17,333 nucleotides of DNA from contig CAMPET010000376.1 in the NCBI GenBank assembly GCA_946803715.1, positions 19,970 through 37,302 on the forward strand, given 5' to 3'. This document shows, one piece after another, positions 10,277 through 17,333 of the stretch (positions are counted from its first letter, which is position 1; each line of letters starts with the position of its first letter). This stretch comes from Beroe ovata. Lineage: Eukaryota; Ctenophora; Nuda; Beroida; Beroidae. The position numbers were made by a program, and so were the translations under genes. The notes below the pieces were generated by a model that worked only from the letters and a program-made list of their open reading frames with translations, was not told the origin of the DNA and made no database searches.

Positions 10277-11644
10277 CTGGTCGCGGCTCTAACCGTAGTC
10301 GTGGGGCAAAGACGAGCACTAGGGACTCGCAGATTTACAAATGTGTAAAACACACTTTAGAATAGAATTAGAAGATTCTAATTCATGATATTGATACAAG
10401 TAAGAGATTTTATCTGATTTATATCTACTTTTTGGCAGTGAGTGTATTCTTATGACCCGCGAAAAAAAGGGCAATAATCAAATCACCAGTTTCATGAACA
10501 CAAGAATCAATAAGGAAAGCATAACACAAAAATTGTAGAAACTCACAGTACACACGCAGACACAATGGAAGAAAGCGCGCTCGCTAACATAGTGTAACAG
10601 CAGTATAACATATTGTCTTCTACCCCATTTATATGTGCCCAAACAAAACAATGCTTATAGGGCTTGTCCAAGGGCAATTTGCCACCGGGCAACACCTATT
10701 GTTAACCGTGTGGGAGTGTCATTGATCTCTACTGAAGTGTCTTGATAACTCATTATATTGCGTTTCATATAACCCGCGCGCGGCGCGCAGTGTAGCAGAC
10801 GATACAAAAATTTTGTAGACGTTAATTATAGTTATTGAAAGCGGTAGCGTGAATAATGATCAAACCCAGCTCAAGTTCACTGTGTCTATAGTATAGCAGC
10901 TATAGAACAACTCGAGATTCTGTCTTTTGAAGAACTCGAGATTCTGTCAACATCATGAAGGTGCAAGAGTCTAACTTGTGTTTTTCCCCGAATCTTGGCT
11001 CGTTTCCAGCCATCCCTCTCGATGTAAGAGTTCCTGGATTAGAGCATGGTAGCTTATCTCACCTCTGGTGTTTGTCTGAAACATCGAGTGCCATAATGAG
11101 TTTATGAGTTTATGAGTGAGGACTATCAACTTTCATAATTGCTCCTTCATGAACTGCGATCATATATTTTATGAGCAATATTGCTCCTTCATAATCGGTG
11201 ATCATAGGTACAACATACACAACTGCATAGCTTTACCATAGCTCCAATATTGTTACTAGTTCTACCTAGGAAGTTCTAGTAACTAGTAGGTAGGCACAGT
11301 AACCTACATTTATTTGTAAAGCGACCAATGAAGAAGGCGCCTCATATAATTCCTAGGTACTCTATAACAAAAGTATGAGTATGACGCATGTACTGATCAT
11401 AGGGTGCCTAAACATCAGCCATAGCTCATAGCTGGGCTTTTACGACTGATCAAGTAGACTGCGTACATGTATGACGACCACAATCTCATCATGACGACCA
11501 CAATCTCACCATGACGACCACAATCTCATCATGGAGGAGTAGCGAAATGGAAAAATAACAGCGAATTGCACATTTCTAGTAGCGAAAGCAATCTGACAGC
11601 TTACTATCAGCCAAAGAAACAGGTATAACCACGCTGATCATGGA
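10277..11644. other. Intergenic region between convergent genes
   Basis: This lies between the GH31-like gene and the 3' end of the EF-hand gene. I see no AATAAA soon after the GH31-like stop. It contains a duplicated AACTCGAGATTCTGTC (10909-10924, 10933-10948), a 20-bp triplicate, and a TTTATT at 11309-11314 that would read AATAAA on the minus strand. No gene recognised. Confidence 0.5.
11471..11530. repeat. 20-bp tandem repeat, three copies
   Basis: ATGACGACCACAATCTCATC is repeated three times head to tail, with one mismatch in the middle copy. No spacers, so this is not CRISPR-like; it is a short minisatellite. Confidence 0.95.
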
Positions 11645-12340
11645 TTAGAGCTGAACCTGAACAAGGGAAAACCAATCCTCAACCTCGTCATCGTCCAAGG
11701 GGTCGCCAATCATAGTAAGATGCTCCTTCAACTTGCCCCTATTGGCAAAGCCTGACTCTGTTGGGTCAAACACGGAGAATGCAAACATGAGGTCCTCGTA
11801 GACACTCCATGAGCCAATAGCCTAATTTGAAAGGGAGTGTATGCATGTCGGAGAAATCAAATTGAAGTGGGGCAGTTTGCTAGATACTACTCCACATAAA
11901 ATGCAATATCTTCCATTGCCGTGACATCAAACTGGGTGTATAAACTATGATTGATAAATCATGAGTCTCACATTACTAACCGACTCTAGGGAATCCACAA
12001 ACTGTTTATAATTTAGCTTCCCTTTCGGTGTATTCTGCTCAATAATCATCTCCCTAAGTTGAGGCTCGGTGGGGTTCAGCCCCAGAAGTCGGAGAGCATG
12101 CCCCATCTCCCTCTCTGCGATCTTGTGATCCCCATCCTTATCACACATCTCAAACACTTCCTTCAGGACGTCATCCCGGTGGAATTTCCAATCCCTCCCG
12201 ATCTCATTCAGGAAGTGTTTCTTCTGCTGTTCCGTCCTAGACGAGGACGACGTGGTGGGAATCTGGAGATGGGGGCAATCCGGCTTCATTCCTCCGAGGA
12301 GGGGTTCGGTTGCCCCACCACCTGCACTTCCAGCAGACAT
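11645..12340 (-). CDS. EF-hand protein, calmodulin/myosin light chain type, lacking EF4
   Basis: Two exons on the minus strand, 12340-11981 and 11821-11645, join in phase 0 (GTTAGT donor, TTAG acceptor) into 178 aa. Residues 1-40 are a Gly/Ser-rich, low-complexity head with EPLL. EF1 has a canonical loop, DKDGDHKIAERE (67-78), with Asp at positions 1, 3 and 5 and Glu at 12. EF2 (about 102-113) and EF3 (139-150, DPTESGFANRGK) lack key acidic ligands. The linker LGLNPTEPQL (87-95 region) and the FAFSVFD helix match calmodulin-like proteins. The frame stops where EF4 should begin. Role: probably calcium sensing, or a light chain for a myosin-like partner (inference). The start is uncertain: a splice-like TTTCAG lies about 31 bp upstream and the frame stays open between them. 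A last exon carrying EF4 could be used through the CAG/GTTCAG near the stop, but I did not find one. Confidence 0.7.
11822..11980 (-). other. Intron of the EF-hand gene
   Basis: On the minus strand it starts GTTAGT and ends AAATTAG, phase 0. Joining the flanks restores the EF2-EF3 linker and the following helix expected for the family. Confidence 0.65.
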
Positions 12341-12632
12341 ATGCGATGGTCGGGTTGTTGCACACGCTGGAGCTGAAACAGCGTATAAGATTTTGATATG
12401 CTCCAGCTTGGTATTATAATAGCGGTCAATAGTTCATATATCATGACGAAAAGTCAAGTATATTTTCAAAATATGCATGTTAACCTGTGTAATGACTTGA
12501 AAACCAAAGCTAAACAGTAAATGGACGTTGCTTGTTATCTAATTATTATGGCATGATATCGTTATCTAAAACATTCACCGAAAGAGTAATATCTATATTC
12601 AATGAAACTACGGAGTACTTGTGGATAGAACA
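12341..12632. other. Short intergenic region between EF-hand gene and tyrosinase
   Basis: AT-rich non-coding DNA between two minus-strand genes. It should hold the 5' UTR or first intron of the EF-hand gene. No further gene seen. Confidence 0.5.
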
Positions 12633-12638
12633 TTTATT
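12633..12638 (-). terminator. Polyadenylation signal of the tyrosinase gene
   Basis: TTTATT on the plus strand reads AATAAA on the minus strand, about 30 bases past the tyrosinase stop codon. The placement fits a very short 3' UTR. Confidence 0.6.
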
Positions 12639-12669
12639 TCAAACATGTATGTTAAGAATGAGCAAGCGG

Positions 12670-13983
12670 TTAGCAGAATGCCTTATTTCTCTCGGCTAAA
12701 AACTCCTCCCTCTCCCTCCTCGGAGTTTTGAATAGAGTGAAAATGCTGCTCGGGAACCGACTTGAACTCTGTTTACCTTTACAACTCTCGAGATTACCAA
12801 CCTGCCCTTGGGTCCGGAGGTAATCCATGAAATCCTGGTATCTGGTATCATTTTCAACATACTCCACACAAACCCTCCCTTTTCCTTGCTTGAACGGGTT
12901 GACAGCCTGCCCAATCTTCTCTTGGAACCCAATGAGCGAGGTTGACCTCCGTGAACTCCAAAACTCGGCAAAGTTCCTCTTGGGGGGCCTAACCTGTCTC
13001 TGGTACCATTGAAACTCCACGTTGCTATGGTGAAGGAAGAAGAGAGGGTCCTCTGCGGCCCGGGAAGTGAAAAACAGTCCGTTACCATCCCCACCAACCA
13101 TGAAGTGCGGAACCCCGTGCTCATAACGAAGAGCAGACTCAAATTGGTGGAAATTCGTCATCCGTAGAATATGCTGAATTCTCGAGTACCCTGCCGGGTG
13201 GGTGTGGTAGGAGAACTGTCGCTGGAGACACCTCCCTTCAAGATCTCTGAATCCTGTCCACGAGGCAAAGTAGCCGTTGCTAGGGCACTGCGCCCGGTTT
13301 GAGAAACCACCGTTCTGGAAAAAGTTGGACCCAAAGTGATAACTCCCAAAGACATCCTGCTGCCACCAGTGTCCTGGACTCTTGGTCCAGTCCCAATACG
13401 GAATGGTAATCGTACAATCAACCACTCTCAACAAATTTTCAAACTTGAGCAAGTAGATTCTGTGCCATGGGAAGAACTGGCCCTTGGTATGAATTATCGT
13501 GTACCACTGCTGCTCATGAATCCTGAGCAGTTGCTCATACCGATACCTCAACCCCTGCCCCAATGCTCCGGTAGCCAGATTCCGCACAGTTCTCAGATAG
13601 AGTTCCTTCTCTGCACCGGAGAGGGAGTCCCAGTCCCTCCTCTGCCGACAGCAGTACCTCCTCCTGTTGATACAATGACACACTTCCCCACACCTCGTAG
13701 TACTGTCTATCCTACACCTCCCAGAAGGCCTTGGTTTGAAGATGCGCACTTTGGATGAATCGAGACTGAGACTTGTCACTCTGAAGTTTCCGGCCAGAGG
13801 GTCCACAAGGGGTGGATCCTCTTCACCCCTCAATGATCCAGGGTCATTTCTCCATGTTTGCGGTAAGATGAGTGTTGCCTCGCCCTGTACCCTCCCAAAG
13901 TCTAGCTCACCAGTGACATTGTCTACAGCGGATATGTCGTGGAGGAGTGAAACTGTGAAAACACTGAATATCAAGCGCCACAT
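12670..13983 (-). CDS. Secreted tyrosinase (type-3 copper oxidase), intronless
   Basis: 437 aa from the first ATG (13983). The frame stays open a few codons further upstream but has no earlier ATG. Tyrosinases oxidise phenols to o-quinones using a paired copper centre, for pigment, cuticle, shell or defence chemistry. Residues 1-19 (MWRLIFSVFTVSLLHDISA) look like a signal peptide. A Cys-rich segment follows (C90, C98, C102, C104, C111, C112). CuA ligands are H156, H165 and H174, in RIHE, IIHTKGQFFPWHR. CuB ligands are H289 and H293 (EHGVPHFMVGG) and H319 (DPLFFLHHSNVEFQW). IPYWDWT (194-200) is the usual family block. NVT (22) and NDT (378) are N-glycosylation sequons. There is no C-terminal membrane helix, so it is a soluble secreted form. 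All motifs are intact and no intron interrupts about 1.3 kb, in contrast to its neighbours. Codon content looks GC-richer than the flanks. Substrate class (monophenol or catechol only) cannot be told. Confidence 0.93.
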   Translation of the reverse strand: MWRLIFSVFTVSLLHDISAVDNVTGELDFGRVQGEATLILPQTWRNDPGSLRGEEDPPLVDPLAGNFRVTSLSLDSSKVRIFKPRPSGRCRIDSTTRCGEVCHCINRRRYCCRQRRDWDSLSGAEKELYLRTVRNLATGALGQGLRYRYEQLLRIHEQQWYTIIHTKGQFFPWHRIYLLKFENLLRVVDCTITIPYWDWTKSPGHWWQQDVFGSYHFGSNFFQNGGFSNRAQCPSNGYFASWTGFRDLEGRCLQRQFSYHTHPAGYSRIQHILRMTNFHQFESALRYEHGVPHFMVGGDGNGLFFTSRAAEDPLFFLHHSNVEFQWYQRQVRPPKRNFAEFWSSRRSTSLIGFQEKIGQAVNPFKQGKGRVCVEYVENDTRYQDFMDYLRTQGQVGNLESCKGKQSSSRFPSSIFTLFKTPRREREEFLAERNKAFC

Positions 13984-14590
13984 TACAACAATCGTTGAGA
14001 ATGAGTTCAAATGTTATGATAACCTACTACAAGCGACAAAGACAAAACATTTGTTAAAAACGGGTAGAGGGTTGCATAGGCCATAGGTATTAGCTGTTGG
14101 TACTGCATCATATTGATCATACTGCTCACCTTGGATTAAATCTCGGTTCTACAAGTCTTCCAGGCTCCTGGGTTAATCTCGATCAAATTTATCCAAAACT
14201 ATGGGAGGGAATTAGTATCGGGAAAACGTTCTTATATGAATTTGAATGTGATCAAGATAATATACGGCATAGATATATCATCCACTACTCCAAGCATGTC
14301 AATAATTGTCACTGTATACAGCTATAAAGAGTAAACGAGTATGCATATTATAGACTGATGAATAAAACAATTCATGACCCCCCTCCCTCCCTCTCCCTCT
14401 ATTTCTTATGTATCCTAATGATATATTGTGGGTTGCACGCAAGGTAGGTACTATATACGCGCGCACACCGCACAGTGTCAGTGAGGAGAGAGTTCCCACA
14501 TTCTGTATAAACGCGAGAGGAGAAAAGAACTCGTGTATACCACGCTGTATGTACTAAACTGCTGTAGACAATACGTACCTATAACTGGTC
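13984..14590. other. Divergent intergenic region, possible shared promoter
   Basis: About 600 bp lies between the tyrosinase start (minus) and the GT31-like fragment (plus). It includes a C/T-rich run near 14378-14400. No TATA box or membrane-anchor exon is convincing. Short open frames here have no recognisable content. Confidence 0.4.
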
Positions 14591-16173
14591 ATGANCCACT
14601 TTTTGGGGGTTCTGGTCGGTTTTGGGGGTTTCCAACGTACCCATAAAATTCATAAAGGGTTAGAGAGATCGGCAGGGTGCCGAGACATGCCACTACTAGT
14701 TACCGTTCTATTTATGATTGGAAGTACCAGGAACGATGAATCGCTAATGAGGCAAGAACTGAACAATGAGCATGACAGGTTGTCAATATGCAATGGAAGG
14801 GGGAGGATAATATACGGCAGCTATCATGACTCTCATTAGATACATGGAATACAGGGTGATCATAGGGCGCTAGAATCTGCAATGATACGAGAATAACTGA
14901 GTTCAACGGTCGAAAAATCACTATTCTCCATGCTATACAGCTCGTGAAGAATGATCAAAGTGATTGTGACAGAAATGGAAATGTCTGTGAGACGGATGAT
15001 CTTTGTTCGACGAACATCCCTCCTCCTTCCCCCTTTCTATTTCACGGTGAGATGACATCTCACTGAGATGTGGAGAAGCGGTCAGAGAGCAAAGTTACTG
15101 TACCATTTAACGGAACTGAGTAGTGCAGTAGTAGTATATGCCCGGCTGCATATGATGAGTAACTCAATGGAAATGGCTGGCACTCAACTTGGAGGACTTA
15201 CAACGGGTAATAAATAACAACGAGAGGGGAGATGGTTAGAGTAGAAGTAGAAAATGCCCATTACAACAACTATTTATACTGAGTACCCGCACGCGCGCGC
15301 TGCCAGATTGAAATTTTAGCATATTATAAACCATGAGTCTCTCTATCTTCTCTAAACCGGAATATAAATATTGAAATCGACTAACTACCTCTCGATGTAA
15401 TGATTTCAAGGATTAGTGAACAGACTAAACGGACTAAACGAACAATAATTATCTAAAGCTGAAGCCTGGGAGTTTCAATGTGACCAGTGACACTAATGAG
15501 TATTATGGAGGGCCACTGTATTACAAAACAGTTCAGTTTGAGTCACGCGTGTACTTAATCATAATGCAGGCACTATATTATTAAGTTAGATCGAGCAAAT
15601 CTTGTCAACCAAGGACTACGACAAAACCACTTCCCTCCATATTGTACCTCTGTGGCAAGAAGTACAATCGGTGCAGGCTGCAAAAACATATCGGGAGGTA
15701 ACTATACCGACTGATAACACATATCAGGACAAGGCACTCATATCGAGTATGGTTGTAAACAAGAGGGTGCTATATCCAGGGCTCAGCGAATGCAGGAGAG
15801 AAGAGGTGCCGTGTATGAACAACTCTCAGCTCTCACACATATGCAAGTGGTTACCTATGATAATACATTATTGAGACGATGGGACTTTATAATATGAGGG
15901 TATTAGTATGTAAATTTACTCTCCTTTAATCCCTCACCCTTCTGATCTCCCCGCCCAGCATCGCTCTCCCCTGCTCTCACCCTTTGCTATCACACTTTGC
16001 TCTCTCCCTCAGCCGCCTCTCCCCCTCCTGACCAAATCTCCCTTCCCTCCCTTCCCCCCGTGCTCCCCTCTCCCCTCCACGATTCAATACTCCCCAAATT
16101 CTCCCATTTCCGACCTATATTCCCTCCCTACAGAGCTGAGAGCAGGAGTTTATATCGTTACTTAATAGTATGA
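14591..16173 (+). CDS. GT31-like (beta-1,3-galactosyltransferase-related) fragment with degenerate motifs
   Basis: Proposed exons 14591-14778, 14874-15046, 15660-15846 and 16134-16173 join in phase into 195 aa. Exon 1 aligns by eye with the start of GT31 domains: FLGVLVGFGGFQRTHKIHK resembles the LLVLVKS...FERREAIR block, and TVLFMIGSTRNDESLMRQEL resembles VVFLLGRS...L..E. Exon 2 carries NGRKITILHA (family NLTLKT) and CETDDLCSTN, where GT31 enzymes have TDDDVFVN. Exon 3 carries KTYREVTIPTDNTY (family KWY...YP...Y) and REEVPCMNN (family EDVYVG). Exon 4 ends in SLYRYLIV. Active relatives move galactose or N-acetylglucosamine onto glycans in the Golgi. This copy lacks a visible membrane anchor and stem, part of the domain between exons 2 and 3, and the last metal Asp. 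It may be a decayed gene, a pseudoenzyme, or a gene with exons I missed. The start is uncertain (N at 14595); the exon 3 acceptor is weak. Confidence 0.42.
15047..15659 (+). other. Predicted large intron of the GT31-like gene
   Basis: Starts GTGAGA, a good donor. The acceptor at 15658-15659 was chosen mainly because it keeps phase. About 20-30 residues expected of GT31 between the flanking blocks are absent, so a small exon could hide here; I did not find one I trust. Confidence 0.35.
15847..16133 (+). other. Predicted intron with very long polypyrimidine tract
   Basis: Starts GTGGTT and ends CCCTACAG. From about 15915 to 16133 the plus strand is overwhelmingly C and T, far longer than a normal 3' splice-site tract. 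It may also be a low-complexity expansion. Confidence 0.4.
15915..16133 (+). repeat. C/T-rich low-complexity tract
   Basis: Roughly 220 bp of mostly pyrimidine sequence rich in CTCCC, CCCTCC and CTCTC. It is a homopurine-homopyrimidine stretch that could form triplex DNA. Confidence 0.8.
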
Positions 16174-16578
16174 GTGTGAGTTACTACACGTAGTATAGGT
16201 AAGTCATAGTTCATGAAATACCATTTCACTGAAGTGGCCGCATGTAGACGGTAGAGTTGCAGACACAATCAGAACAAGATCTCGGAATTACTCCAGATCT
16301 CTCCGCAGAGAGTGAGATAATTTGAGAATTTCCAACGGAAATATGGATAATTTCATCAGACAAAGTCTGTAAAGTGGAGTGATTATGCTTCATGGATAAT
16401 CAATTATCAATCACATATCCACTATCTAAATCTGTAACAAGTGGGTTCGGCAACGAGCAAAACGGATCAAAGAAAAAATTTCGGATCGGAAAGTTGAGAT
16501 CAAACATGAACATAATCTGGGATCCATTCCAATTTTAAACGAGGCGCAATAATATAAAAATAGCACTTTTTGATCAGG

Positions 16579-16775
16579 AAAATTAGGCAAGAAACACAAT
16601 ATTTCAGCATGATTCTATTTTGCTTCCCTGAGGAGCTGTATATCATTTAACTCAGAACTCCATATCCGAGAAAAAATAAGAATTTTCCCCGATTTCCCAA
16701 TCAGATAGCTCTCTGATTCTCTCAGATTCGAATTCTACGTCAAAAATTAGGCCAGAAACACTATATTTCAGCATG
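16579..16775 (+). repeat. 33-bp direct repeat pair
   Basis: Positions 16579-16611 and 16743-16775 are the same 33 bases apart from two mismatches (AAAATTAGGC...TTTCAGCATG). Spacing 164 bp. Confidence 0.9.
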
Positions 16776-16915
16776 TCACGTGNAGAGAAATTCGAAGAAA
16801 TTTTTCTGTCGCACATACAAGCAGAGACCATGAATTCCCATGTATTTTTGGACGCTGAAACGATTCCCAATCAAATTTCGGCCCTATCTTGCTTCCCTGA
16901 GGAGCTGTATATCAT
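16620..16915 (+). repeat. 27-bp exact direct repeat pair
   Basis: Positions 16620-16646 and 16889-16915 are identical (TTGCTTCCCTGAGGAGC...ATCAT). Spacing 269 bp, interleaved with the 33-bp pair, so the region may be a degraded larger duplication or mobile-element remnant. Confidence 0.9.
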
Positions 16916-17333
16916 GTGACTCGTTTTAAACTTTACAACACTACTTTATACAATCAAATTTGAGGATGTCGAAAAATACCATGGCTTGCTAAAACACTCG
17001 AGACTGGCGGAGTGAAGGGGGTGAAAGGGATTAAATTATGACACTAAGAAGTACGTTGGGGCTAGTCTGCATTGGGGAGTCTCTCTCCTAGATCTGGTGG
17101 CGGTTGTCCTGGTGGCGGGTGGTGGCACATCAAGAAGACTAGCAGGCACACTTGCCTAAAAGCTAAGTGCTACTCGTAATGTGTTGGCATGTATACACGT
17201 GCACGTCATCATCAAATCATCAACTGACCCCTACCCAATGCAGACCCGCCCCCATTTACTAGACATCCTCAAATTTGGTTGTGTAGGTTGTTGGAGTTTG
17301 AGTCTGACACGTTATCACATGGCAGCATGCAGT

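Larger units (their letters stand above)
16174..17333. other. Non-coding region at right edge
   Basis: AT-rich DNA without recognisable coding content. It carries the two duplicated segments described separately and an N at 16783. A further C-terminal GT31-like exon is possible but not seen. Confidence 0.45.

Noticed and set aside
11471-11530. CRISPR-like array
   Set aside because: The units are directly adjacent with no spacers, and the setting is eukaryotic.
12059-12376. 105-codon plus-strand open frame
   Set aside because: It is antisense to the EF-hand exon and has no recognisable content.
13336-13758. 140-codon plus-strand open frame
   Set aside because: It is antisense to the tyrosinase coding sequence, which has full motif support.
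13984-14010. Upstream extension of tyrosinase by nine codons
   Set aside because: It would begin with TTG. The first ATG is at 13983 and gives a cleaner signal peptide.
14097-14327. 76-codon open frame upstream of the GT31-like gene
   Set aside because: No membrane-anchor pattern or family similarity. It cannot be supported as the missing N-terminal exon.

Overview
The window looks like nuclear DNA of an invertebrate animal. Three things point there: genes split by many short spliceosomal introns (83-1179 bp), long CA/GT microsatellites with ambiguous bases inside them, and animal-type families (a trefoil plus GH31 type II membrane protein, an EF-hand protein, a secreted tyrosinase). A compact early-branching animal such as a sponge would fit, but nothing here proves the phylum.

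Layout. 1-2291: microsatellite-rich non-coding DNA with two perfect RFX X-box motifs. 2297-10276 (+): a 17-exon gene that I rebuilt by hand. All 16 junctions agree in phase and the total is 2802 nt, giving 933 aa. It has an acidic cytosolic tail, one membrane anchor, a trefoil remnant and a full-length glycoside hydrolase family 31 fold like lysosomal alpha-glucosidase or sucrase-isomaltase. 10277-11644: intergenic DNA with small repeats. 11645-12340 (-): a two-exon EF-hand protein of the calmodulin/myosin light chain type that stops before the fourth EF-hand. 12670-13983 (-): an intronless secreted tyrosinase with all six copper histidines and a polyadenylation signal. 14591-16173 (+): a fragmentary gene resembling GT31 beta-1,3-galactosyltransferases. 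16174-17333: non-coding DNA with two interleaved duplicated segments.

The main result is that the GH31-like protein keeps family length, membrane topology, domain order and clean splicing, while most catalytic motifs are replaced: the nucleophile motif, the arginine of SRSTF, the GADICGF motif and most of the substrate loop. It is best read as a membrane-anchored pseudoenzyme. The GT31-like gene shows the same pattern in its DDD metal motif, but it is shorter and could be a decaying copy. The tyrosinase between them looks fully active. No direct functional link between the genes can be shown from sequence; they may simply be neighbours.
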